Below, in pieces: positions 7,312 through 13,682 of a stretch of 15,415 bases of DNA (positions within the stretch are counted from its first letter, which is position 1; each line of letters opens with the position of its first letter). Location: contig JAIYAA010000403.1 of the NCBI GenBank assembly GCA_027489295.1, positions 1 to 15,415 of the forward strand, given 5' to 3'. The notes under the pieces are model-generated. The model was not told where the DNA came from. It saw nothing but the letters and a program-made list of their open reading frames with translations, and ran no database searches. Made by a program: the position numbers and the translations under genes. The stretch is from Sphingomonadales bacterium. Lineage in GTDB: Bacteria > Pseudomonadota > Alphaproteobacteria > Sphingomonadales > Sphingomonadaceae.

Positions 7312-8322
7312 TCAGATCGTGATCACGGCCTTCAGTACCTGCTCCTGCGCGGCGATCAGGCCCGGCAACGCGGCAGGCGCATCGGCCAGCGCAACGCGGT
7401 GGGTCAGGAACCGGTCGATCGGGATGGTCCCGTCCCGGATCGCGGCCACCACCTGTTCGAAATCCTCCGACAGGGCGTTGCGGCTGGCGAGCAGCGTCGT
7501 TTCGCGCTTGTGGAACTCGGGATCGGGGAAGCGCAGCTCCTCCCGGTTGAGCCCGACCAACACATAGGTTCCGGCATGGGCGAGATGCGCAAGGCCGGCG
7601 TTCATCGCATGGATGTTGCCCGTGGCGTCGAACAGATAGTCGTACATCTCGCCGTCGGTCCGGGCCGCGAGGGCAGCGCTTGCCTTCGGACCGGCGGTGA
7701 CGCCGTCGTCCAGGCCGAACGCCTGTGCGGCGGTGGCGAGCCTGCCCGGGCTTCGGTCCAGCAGGGTCACCGCCGCACCCGCAATCCGGGCGAACAGCGC
7801 ACAGCCGATGCCGATCGGCCCCGCGCCGGTGACGAGCGCGCGACTGCCCGGCTCGATGCGGGCGCGACGCACCGCATGCGCGCCGATCGCGAGAAACTCG
7901 ACCATCGCAGCGTGGTCGAGCGACAGGCCCGGCGTTGGGATGACCGCGGATGCCGGCACCGCGATATACTCCGCCATTCCGCCATCGGCATGCACGCCCA
8001 GCACGCTGATCCGGCTGCAGCAATTGGGCCGGCCGCGCCGGCAGGCGACGCAGGTCCCGCATGGCAGATACGGGTTCACCGTGACGATGTCGCCCGGGGC
8101 GAGGCCGCTGGCTTCGGGTGCCTCTGCAACCTCACCGGCCAGCTCGTGGCCGATCAGCCGGGGATAGGTGAAGAAGGGCTGGCTGCCGTCGAAGATGTGA
8201 TAGTCGGTGCCGCAAATGCCGACCCGGCGCATCCGGATCAGCACCTCGCCGTTGCCGCGCGCGGGGCGGGCGCGTTCCTCGATCCGCGCCTCCAGCGGGC
8301 CAACACACACCAATGCCTTCAT
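7312..8322 (-). CDS. Zinc-dependent medium-chain alcohol dehydrogenase, L-galactonate 5-dehydrogenase (LgoD/YjjN)-like
   Basis: This 336-residue protein is a complete zinc MDR. Catalytic zinc ligands are Cys37 (GICGTD), His59 and Glu60 (GHE); structural zinc cysteines are 88, 91, 94 and 102. The NAD-binding turn reads GAGPIGIG. The segments SQPFFTYPR and DPEFHKRETTLLASRNA closely resemble my recollection of E. coli L-galactonate 5-dehydrogenase, so a sugar-acid substrate is likely. ATG 8322 is preferred over the upstream in-frame ATG 8358: GGAGGAG (8339-8333 on the minus strand) lies 10 nt ahead and MKALV is the usual start of this family. It is divergent from the diketo-acid hydrolase operon and upstream of an IclR gene. 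It could oxidise C4 of a 2-keto-3-deoxy-6-deoxyhexonate, the step lacking an obvious enzyme here (inference). L-galactonate or L-threonine-like substrates remain possible. Confidence 0.87.
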   Translation of the reverse strand: MKALVCVGPLEARIEERARPARGNGEVLIRMRRVGICGTDYHIFDGSQPFFTYPRLIGHELAGEVAEAPEASGLAPGDIVTVNPYLPCGTCVACRRGRPNCCSRISVLGVHADGGMAEYIAVPASAVIPTPGLSLDHAAMVEFLAIGAHAVRRARIEPGSRALVTGAGPIGIGCALFARIAGAAVTLLDRSPGRLATAAQAFGLDDGVTAGPKASAALAARTDGEMYDYLFDATGNIHAMNAGLAHLAHAGTYVLVGLNREELRFPDPEFHKRETTLLASRNALSEDFEQVVAAIRDGTIPIDRFLTHRVALADAPAALPGLIAAQEQVLKAVITI

Positions 8323-8437
8323 CGCGGTTCCACTCCTCCGGCGAGGCATTCCCACCATTCTAGGCTACGTGATATCGAAATTTCATACGCGAAAGCAAGT
8401 TGCTGGTTCGCGCTCCCTTGGCGTGCGCTCGCTTTTG

Positions 8438-8453
8438 TGAGACCGCGGTCTCA
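8438..8453. promoter_or_regulatory. Perfect 16-bp palindrome, candidate operator
   Basis: TGAGACCGCGGTCTCA equals its own reverse complement over all 16 bases, midway in the divergent region. The half-site TGAGAC and the even dyad suit a dimeric regulator. The adjacent IclR protein (6427-7242) is the first suspect because IclR-family operators are often TG-R-rich palindromes, but a GntR- or LacI-type protein encoded elsewhere cannot be excluded. No second copy was noticed in the window. Confidence 0.6.
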
Positions 8454-8479
8454 TGGGTGCGGCGAATCAAGGCGGCGGC

Positions 8480-8545
8480 GTGAACCGGGTGGCGATGCGA
8501 CAGCTGCGCGCGACCGGGATGGCTACGGTCGCGCGGCACCCCTGA
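8480..8545 (+). other. Possible 21-residue leader ORF overlapping a stem-loop
   Basis: GTG 8480 opens a 21-codon frame ending at TGA 8543-8545, with AAGG (8469-8472) 7 nt upstream. An internal ATG is at 8495. Its second half coincides with the leader hairpin 8507-8535, as in translated leaders that control downstream genes. The peptide has no run of one amino acid, so classical attenuation is not evident. It may be chance. Confidence 0.2.
8507..8535 (+). promoter_or_regulatory. Leader stem-loop upstream of the hydrolase operon
   Basis: CGCGCGACCG (8507-8516) and CGGTCGCGCG (8526-8535) are perfect reverse complements with a 9-nt loop. This GC-rich hairpin ends 39 nt before the start codon. 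It would form in the 5' leader if transcription begins near the 16-bp palindrome. No T-run follows, so it may act on translation, RNA stability or Rho-dependent termination rather than as an intrinsic terminator. Confidence 0.45.
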
Positions 8546-8574
8546 TCCTCCCCAGAACCGCAGAAGGAACTCGC

Positions 8575-9429
8575 ATGAAGCTCTGTCGCTATGGCGCCCC
8601 CGGCCATGAACAGCCCGGCCTGATCGATGCGGAGGGCAGGCTGCGGTCCCTTGCCGGCCATACCGATCTTGCGCCGGAAGCTCTTGCGCCGGACGCGCTG
8701 GCGAAGATCGCCGCGATCGACCCCGCCAGCCTGCCGCTGGTCGAGGGCTCGCCCCGCTACGGCGTGCCGGTGGCCGGCACGCGCAAGTTCATCGCGATCG
8801 GCCTCAACTATGCCGATCATGCCGCGGAATCGAACCTGCCGATCCCGGCCGAACCGGTGGTGTTCAACAAATGGGTGAGCTGTCTGCAGGGCCCGAATGA
8901 CCCGGTCGTCATTCCGCGGGATTCGAAGAAGACCGATTGGGAAGTCGAGCTCGGCGTCGTCATCGGTACCCGCGCCGAATATGTTTCGGTGGACGAGGCG
9001 CTGGGCCATGTCGCCGGCTATTGCGTGATCAACGACGTCTCCGAGCGCCACTGGCAGATCGAGCGCGGCGCCACCTGGGACAAGGGTAAGGGCTTCCCGA
9101 CCTTCGGTCCCGTCGGTCCCTGGCTGGTCACCGCCGACGAGGTGGGTGATCCGCAGAACCTCTCGATGTGGCTCGAGGTGAACGGCACGCGCCTGCAGGA
9201 CGGCAACACCAGGACGATGATCTTCACCGTCGCCGAGATCATCGCCTATTGCTCGCAGTTCATGACGCTGGAGCCCGGCGACATCATCACCACCGGCACC
9301 CCCCCGGGCGTCGGCATGGGGCAGAAGCCCGAGCCCTGGTATCTGAAGGCGGGCGATGTCGTGACACTCGGGATCGAGAAGCTGGGCGAACAGCGCCAGG
9401 ACTTCGTCGCCTGGGCACCGCGGGGCTGA
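8575..9429 (+). CDS. Fumarylacetoacetase-family 2,4-diketo-3-deoxy-L-rhamnonate/L-fuconate hydrolase
   Basis: This 284-residue FAH-superfamily enzyme has a short N-terminal domain (~1-70) and the C-terminal FAH fold. Expected metal ligands are visible: Glu123 and Glu125 in DWEVELGVVIG and Asp154 in VINDVSERHWQ. GTPPGVGMG and FNKWVSCLQGP are typical of the sugar-acid branch. Sphingomonas LRA6 of this superfamily splits 2,4-diketo-3-deoxy-L-rhamnonate into pyruvate and L-lactate. The L-rhamnose 1-dehydrogenase and rhamnonate dehydratase in the same window support that role. L-fuconate yields the same diketo acid, so both sugars could share it. AGAAGGA (8562-8568) lies 6 nt before ATG 8575. It is first in a plus-strand operon; the lactonase gene follows after 5 nt. 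Ureidoglycolate lyase or 2-keto-3-deoxy-D-arabinonate dehydratase are related alternatives. Confidence 0.85.
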   Translation: MKLCRYGAPGHEQPGLIDAEGRLRSLAGHTDLAPEALAPDALAKIAAIDPASLPLVEGSPRYGVPVAGTRKFIAIGLNYADHAAESNLPIPAEPVVFNKWVSCLQGPNDPVVIPRDSKKTDWEVELGVVIGTRAEYVSVDEALGHVAGYCVINDVSERHWQIERGATWDKGKGFPTFGPVGPWLVTADEVGDPQNLSMWLEVNGTRLQDGNTRTMIFTVAEIIAYCSQFMTLEPGDIITTGTPPGVGMGQKPEPWYLKAGDVVTLGIEKLGEQRQDFVAWAPRG

Positions 9430-9434
9430 GGCAC

Positions 9435-10310
9435 ATGCGGCCGCCGTTCGTCGATGCGCATCTCCACCTCTGGGACCGGGAGCGACTGCGCTACCCGTGG
9501 CTCGACGAGGCGGACAAGGCACCGATCGCCGCGACCTATACGGTCGCGCAGCACCGCGCTGCGGCGGCCGACTGGAACCTGGTGGGTGCCGTGCATGTCG
9601 ATGCCGGCGCCCACCCCGAGGACGGCGAGCGCGAGACCGAGTGGCTGAACGGCGTCGCCGATGCCGAGGGGCTGCCGAGCGCGATCGTCGCGCGCGTCGA
9701 ACTCGATGCGCGCGACGTGGCCGAACTCCTCGCGCGCCAGGCGGCGCGGCCGCGGGTGGTGGGCGTCCGCCATCTGGTCAACTGGCATCCCGATCCCGCG
9801 CGCCAGGCCTATCCGCGCGACCTGACCCTGGATCCGGCCTGGCGGCGCGGGTTCGGGTTGCTGGCGCGGCATGGACTGAGCTACGATTTTCACGGTTTCC
9901 CGCCGCAACTGGCCGGGCTCGCCGAGGCGGCGGCGGCGCACCCGGACGTGCCGGTGATCGTCAACCATCTCGGACTACCGATCCTGGCGGACGGACTGGA
10001 GGCATGGCGCGCCGGGCTGGTCGCGCTGGCGGCGATGCCGCAGGTCGCGATCAAGCTGTCGGGTGCCGGCTTCGTGGCGGCGCCCTTCGATCCCGCCGCC
10101 TTTGCACCGATCGTGGCCGAGGTCATCGATCTGTTCGGGACCCACCGCGTGATGATCGCGAGCAACTTTCCCACCGACCGCCTTTTCGCAACGCTCGACG
10201 CCACGCTCGCTGCATATGAAGCGCTGCTGACCGGCTATTCGGCCGACGAGCGCCGCGATCTCTGGGGCCGCAATGCCGCCCGTATCTATCGACTGGATCT
10301 CGATCTGTGA
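9435..10310 (+). CDS. Amidohydrolase-family sugar lactonase (L-rhamnono/L-fucono-lactonase type)
   Basis: This 291-residue TIM-barrel metallohydrolase belongs to the COG3618 amidohydrolase group. The N-terminal metal motif is DAHLHLW (8-14). Later strands carry GVRHLVNWHP, a His in SYDFHGFP, NHLGLP and the barrel-end SNFPTD with the expected catalytic Asp. Characterised relatives include L-fuconolactonase, L-rhamnono-1,4-lactonase and 4-sulfomuconolactone hydrolase. Here it should open the lactone produced by the neighbouring 1-dehydrogenases to the free aldonate. ATG 9435 follows the hydrolase stop by 5 nt, with GGGG and GAGG shortly upstream. Its stop overlaps the GTG of the next gene (GTGA), so the two are probably translated in step. 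The exact sugar, rhamnose-, fucose- or galactose-derived, cannot be settled from sequence alone. Confidence 0.85.
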   Translation: MRPPFVDAHLHLWDRERLRYPWLDEADKAPIAATYTVAQHRAAAADWNLVGAVHVDAGAHPEDGERETEWLNGVADAEGLPSAIVARVELDARDVAELLARQAARPRVVGVRHLVNWHPDPARQAYPRDLTLDPAWRRGFGLLARHGLSYDFHGFPPQLAGLAEAAAAHPDVPVIVNHLGLPILADGLEAWRAGLVALAAMPQVAIKLSGAGFVAAPFDPAAFAPIVAEVIDLFGTHRVMIASNFPTDRLFATLDATLAAYEALLTGYSADERRDLWGRNAARIYRLDLDL

Positions 10311-11341
10311 CCGCCATTCCCCAACGTGCCATCGGCACCACGAGCCTGACCGTCCCCGAACTCGGCTTCGGCGCAGCCTCGCTCGGCAATCTCTATGCGC
10401 CAGTCAGCGATGCAGATGCGCGGGGGGCGATCGATGCGGCGCTGGCGGCAGGCCTCCGCTATGTCGATACGGCGCCGCATTACGGTCGCGGCCTGTCCGA
10501 GCGTCGGGTGGGCGAGGCGGTGCGGCTGCAGCCCGACATCGTGATCTCCACCAAGGTGGGCAGGCTGATGGATCCGGACCCGAGCGTCACCGACGATCGC
10601 GAGCGGGACGGCTTTCGCTCGCCCATGCCCTTCCGCATGCGCTACGACTATTCGCATGACGGCATCCTGCGTAGCCATGAGCACAGCCTGCAGCGGCTGG
10701 GCGTGGCGCGAGTCGATCTGCTCTACGTCCACGATATCGGCGGCTACACCCATGGCGACGCGGCCGGGGGCTATTGGCAGCAGCTTACCGCGGGCGGCGG
10801 GCTGGAGGCGCTGGAGCGGCTGCGCGACGAGGGCAGCATCTCCGGCTTCGGCATCGGCGTGAACGAGATACCCGTGTGCCTGGATGTGATGCGCGAGGCG
10901 CGGCTCGATGCGATCCTGCTCGCGGGGCGCTACACGCTGCTCGAACAGCAGGCGCTGGACGCGCTTTTCCCGGCCTGTGCGGCGGCGGGCACCTCGATCG
11001 TGATCGGGGGTCCCTACAATAGCGGCATCCTCGCCACCGGGACGAAGCGTGGCGGCACCCTCCATTACGACTATGGACCCGCGCCCGAGGCGGTGGTCAG
11101 CAAGGTGCGCGCGATCGAAGCGGTGGCCGATCGTCACGGCGTGCGCTTGCCGGCGGCAGCACTCGCCTTCGTGCTGGCGCATCCGCTGGTTGCCAGCGTC
11201 ATCCCCGGCATCGGCAGCGCCGCGCGGGTGGCGCAGACGGTGGAGCTCTACCGCGAAGCCATCCCAGCCGCGTTCTGGCAGGCGCTGCGCGCCGAAGGCC
11301 TGCTGCGCGCCGATGCACCGGTGCCCGAGGATGCGGCCTGA
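10307..11341 (+). CDS. Aldo/keto reductase, L-fucose / D-threo-aldose 1-dehydrogenase type
   Basis: This 344-residue AKR has the full catalytic tetrad: Asp54 and Tyr59 in YVDTAPHYGRGLSE, Lys83 in ISTKVG and His142 in LLYVHDIGG. The pattern LGFGAASLGNLY near the N-terminus and APHYGRGLSERRVG match the subgroup that oxidises L-fucose, D-arabinose or L-galactose at C1 to the lactone with NAD(P)+. It starts at GTG 10307, overlapping the lactonase stop by GTGA, the expected pairing of lactone-forming and lactone-opening enzymes. The SDR further right is a better match for L-rhamnose oxidation, so this AKR may handle another sugar such as L-fucose (inference). Pyridoxal 4-dehydrogenase is a related alternative. 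Confidence 0.85.
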   Translation: MTAIPQRAIGTTSLTVPELGFGAASLGNLYAPVSDADARGAIDAALAAGLRYVDTAPHYGRGLSERRVGEAVRLQPDIVISTKVGRLMDPDPSVTDDRERDGFRSPMPFRMRYDYSHDGILRSHEHSLQRLGVARVDLLYVHDIGGYTHGDAAGGYWQQLTAGGGLEALERLRDEGSISGFGIGVNEIPVCLDVMREARLDAILLAGRYTLLEQQALDALFPACAAAGTSIVIGGPYNSGILATGTKRGGTLHYDYGPAPEAVVSKVRAIEAVADRHGVRLPAAALAFVLAHPLVASVIPGIGSAARVAQTVELYREAIPAAFWQALRAEGLLRADAPVPEDAA

Positions 11342-11355
11342 CGCCGGAAGCTGCC

Positions 11356-12117
11356 TTGCGCGGGTTCGTCGAAGGGCTGCTAGCCGCGACGACCGGGCCG
11401 TTGGTGCTCGGCCTGTGCGGGGCGCAGGGGAGCGGCAAGTCGACGCTCGCTGCCGCCGTCGCACGGGCGGTGCCGGGGACGGTGGTGCTGTCGCTGGACG
11501 ACCTATACCGCACCCGGGCTGCGCGGCGCGATTGCGCGGCAACGGTCCACCCGCTGTTCGCAACGCGCGGGGTTCCCGGTACCCATGATGTCGCGCTTGG
11601 CATCGCCACGCTGGACGCGTTGCGCGCCGGCGCGCCGGTTCGGCTGCCCCGCTTCGACAAGGCCGCCGATGATCGTGTTCCCGCCGACGCCTGGCCGGCG
11701 GCGCAGGCGGCGCGGCTGATCCTGTTCGAGGGCTGGTGCGTCGGTGCCCGGCCGATTGCGGACGCGGATCTCGCCCAGCCGATCAACCCGCTGGAGCGCG
11801 ACGAGGACGCGCAGGGGCGATGGCGGCGCGCTTGGAATGCGGCACTCGCCGGACCCTATCAGCCACTCTTTGCGCGGATCGACCGGCTGGTGCTGCTCGA
11901 AGCGCCCGGCTGGGATGCGGTGCTGCAGTGGCGGCGCGAGCAGGAACAGGCACTGCGCGGCTCCGGGGCCAGCGGTCCGGGCGTGATGGACGACGGCGCC
12001 GTCGCCCGCTTCATCCAGCATTATGAGCGGCTGACCCGGCACATCCTCGAGGAAATGCCGGGCTATGCCGATCTTGTGCTGCCCCTGGACGAGGCCCGGG
12101 ATCTGCGTGTCGGCTAA
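11356..12117 (+). CDS. P-loop kinase, D-glycerate 3-kinase-like
   Basis: This 253-residue protein has a Walker A loop GAQGSGKST (22-30, Lys28), followed by LSLDDLYRT and, later, a PRFDKAADDR segment and LFEGWCVG. This order is typical of the plant/yeast-type glycerate kinase group (COG4240), related to uridine and pantothenate kinases, which converts D-glycerate to 3-phosphoglycerate. The frame has no ATG or GTG start. TTG 11356 is chosen because GGAAG (11346-11350) lies 5 nt upstream and the Walker A loop then falls near residue 22, as usual. It is last in the hydrolase-lactonase-AKR operon, 14 nt after the AKR stop. It could salvage glycerate if C6-hydroxylated sugars enter the route (inference). 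Its TAA interlocks with the stop of the convergent esterase gene. Confidence 0.78.
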   Translation: MRGFVEGLLAATTGPLVLGLCGAQGSGKSTLAAAVARAVPGTVVLSLDDLYRTRAARRDCAATVHPLFATRGVPGTHDVALGIATLDALRAGAPVRLPRFDKAADDRVPADAWPAAQAARLILFEGWCVGARPIADADLAQPINPLERDEDAQGRWRRAWNAALAGPYQPLFARIDRLVLLEAPGWDAVLQWRREQEQALRGSGASGPGVMDDGAVARFIQHYERLTRHILEEMPGYADLVLPLDEARDLRVG

Positions 12118-12905
12118 CGGCAGGCGGCGCTGCCGAGCGGCGTCGTGCGGGTGAGGTCGGGGCGGGTGGCCAGCACCTTTTCGGCGATTGGCAATTTCAG
12201 GCTCTTCAGTTCCTGCGCCACAAGCTCCGCCATCGCGCGGGCGCCGAGCTCGCTGAAATGGGTGTCGTCGTCGATCCCGTTGGGGAAGCCGGCCATTTTG
12301 TCCTCGGGCGTGAAATGGAGGTACAGCTTTCGCGATCCGTCCGGCCCCAGCCGCTGGAGAAGGTCGGCCGAGCGGGCCTCCAGATCGAGCAGCGGCGTGT
12401 TGGTGCTGGAGACCAGTGAGCGCATCACTTCGCTATACGCAGCGAAATCGGTCTTCACCCGGGCGCCATCGAAGCTGCGCCGTACCGGCGGCGTGACCAG
12501 CACCGGCACCATCCCGTGCCCACGCGCCTCCCAGATCATCCGCAGCAGATTGTCGTGATACAGGGTCGCGGCCGGCGCGTAGCGCTCGGGCTTGGCCGTG
12601 CTCGCATCGTTATGGCCGAACTGGATCAGCACCACGTCGCCCGGCTTTGCCTCGGCAAGCAGCGAGTCCCAGCGCCCTTCCGCAAGGAAAGACTTGGTGC
12701 TGCGCCCGCCGATCGCGCGGTTCACCACCACCGCGTCCGGCGTCATGCCACACGGGAGCATCTGCCCCCAGCCGGTCTGCGGGTAGCGATTCGCGGCATA
12801 GGTCTGCGCCGTCGAATCGCTCGCGATGAACAGCCGAGTCTGCGCCGCGGCGGGCGAGGCGAGGGCTGCGAGGCACGCCGCGGCAGCGAACAGTGCCCCC
12901 CTCAT
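12114..12905 (-). CDS. Secreted rhamnogalacturonan acetylesterase (SGNH hydrolase, CE12-like)
   Basis: This 263-residue protein begins with a signal peptide (hydrophobic Ala/Leu stretch, likely cleavage after ASPAAA, ~21/22). All SGNH blocks are visible: nucleophile Ser31 in ASDSTAQ, Gly67 in AIGGRSTKSF, Asn99 in QFGHND, and Asp213-x-x-His216 in DDTHFSELGA. GGRSTKSF plus EGRWDSLL and KPGDVVLIQFGHND is the signature of rhamnogalacturonan acetylesterases. These remove acetyl groups from the rhamnose-galacturonate backbone of pectin, outside the cytoplasm, and so open the polymer to lyases and rhamnosidases. ATG 12905 overlaps the stop of the L-rhamnose dehydrogenase gene (ATGA), tying it to rhamnose use. 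Its TAG shares bases with the TAA of the convergent kinase gene. Other acetylated glycans are possible substrates. Confidence 0.87.
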   Translation of the reverse strand: MRGALFAAAACLAALASPAAAQTRLFIASDSTAQTYAANRYPQTGWGQMLPCGMTPDAVVVNRAIGGRSTKSFLAEGRWDSLLAEAKPGDVVLIQFGHNDASTAKPERYAPAATLYHDNLLRMIWEARGHGMVPVLVTPPVRRSFDGARVKTDFAAYSEVMRSLVSSTNTPLLDLEARSADLLQRLGPDGSRKLYLHFTPEDKMAGFPNGIDDDTHFSELGARAMAELVAQELKSLKLPIAEKVLATRPDLTRTTPLGSAACR

Positions 12906-13672
12906 TGCAGGTTCACGAATGCGCCGCCGTCCACCAGCAGCGCCGCGCCGGTGACATAGGCCGCCATGTCGGAGGCGAGAAACACGATCGGGCCCGCAAG
13001 ATCCTCGGGCTGACCCAGCCGTCCGAGCGGCACCCGGCCTTCCATGTATTTCCGCTTCTCCGCGTCGGCGAGGTCGTCCTTGTTGATCTCGGTGAGGATC
13101 GTGCCCGGCAGCACCGAATTGCAGCGGATGCCGTGCCGGCCAAGGGCGATCGCGGCCGACTGCATCAGCGAGTGGAGCCCGGCCTTGGTGGGCGTGTAAT
13201 GGCTCTGATACTCGCCGCCGACCAGTGCCGAGATCGACGAGACTGCGACGATCGCACCGCCATGCCCCTGGGCCACCATCTGGTTCGCCGCCGCCTGGCA
13301 CATGAAATAGCCGCCGAGAAGATTGACCTGCATGGTTCGCTGCACCGTCTCCACCGGCATGTCGAGAAAGGCATGGAAGGGGCAGATGCCCGCGTTCGAT
13401 ACCATGACGTCGACTTTGCCGAACGCGTCCGTCGCGCGCGCCACGAAGTCCGTCGCGGTCGCGGGATCGGCGACGTCGCCCTTCACCGCCAGCCCGCGCC
13501 GGCCCTTTGCCTCGATCGCGGCGACCACAGCGGCGGCGTCCTCGTCGCGGCTGTGATAGTTGATCGCCACGTCGGCGCCGGCCTCGGCCGCCCCGATCGC
13601 CGCCGCCCGGCCGATGCCGGTCGACCCGCCGGTCACGAGCACCGTCTTCCCCTCCAACAGCTTCACGGGCAT
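12902..13672 (-). CDS. L-rhamnose 1-dehydrogenase (short-chain dehydrogenase, LRA1-type)
   Basis: This 256-residue classical SDR has the cofactor motif TGGSTGIG (~15-22), NAG in SNAGICPFHAFLDMP, catalytic Ser in VSSISALVGG, and Tyr/Lys in HYTPTKAG. The blocks NAGICPFHxFLDMP, ISALVGG and HYTPTKAGLxSLMQS match my recollection of the characterised L-rhamnose 1-dehydrogenase of Azotobacter vinelandii. It oxidises L-rhamnose to L-rhamnono-lactone with NAD(P)+ in the cytoplasm. The related LRA5 (2-keto-3-deoxyrhamnonate 4-dehydrogenase) is also an SDR and is the main alternative. ATG 13672 is preceded by GAAGGAGAGG that starts right after the IclR stop, 10 nt away, so the regulator, this gene and the esterase form one operon. 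rhmD, two positions upstream on the other strand, encodes a later step. Confidence 0.85.
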   Translation of the reverse strand: MPVKLLEGKTVLVTGGSTGIGRAAAIGAAEAGADVAINYHSRDEDAAAVVAAIEAKGRRGLAVKGDVADPATATDFVARATDAFGKVDVMVSNAGICPFHAFLDMPVETVQRTMQVNLLGGYFMCQAAANQMVAQGHGGAIVAVSSISALVGGEYQSHYTPTKAGLHSLMQSAAIALGRHGIRCNSVLPGTILTEINKDDLADAEKRKYMEGRVPLGRLGQPEDLAGPIVFLASDMAAYVTGAALLVDGGAFVNLQ

Positions 13673-13682
13673 CCTCTCCTTC

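Larger units (their letters stand above)
8323..8574. promoter_or_regulatory. Divergent control region of the zinc dehydrogenase and hydrolase operons
   Basis: These 252 bp separate two oppositely transcribed starts. They hold a perfect 16-bp palindrome (8438-8453), an 8-bp palindrome GAAATTTC (8377-8384), a leader stem-loop (8507-8535) and a possible 21-codon leader ORF (8480-8545). On the minus strand TTGCTT (8400-8395) followed 17 nt later by ATATCA is a weak promoter candidate for the dehydrogenase, and GAAATTTC would sit between the two elements. No convincing plus-strand -35/-10 pair was found. Confidence 0.55.

Noticed and set aside
7399..8574. Long upstream extension of the diketo-acid hydrolase frame
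   Set aside because: It runs opposite the zinc dehydrogenase gene and through the promoter region. The strong AGAAGGA before ATG 8575 and the family's normal N-terminus fix the start there.
10286..11563. 425-codon minus-strand frame opposite the aldo/keto reductase
   Set aside because: No domain is recognisable; it mirrors the codon pattern of the AKR gene, whose catalytic tetrad is complete on the plus strand.
12906..13301. N-terminal extension of the esterase frame
   Set aside because: It overlaps the SDR gene in another frame. ATG 12905 gives a proper signal peptide and an ATGA overlap with the SDR stop.
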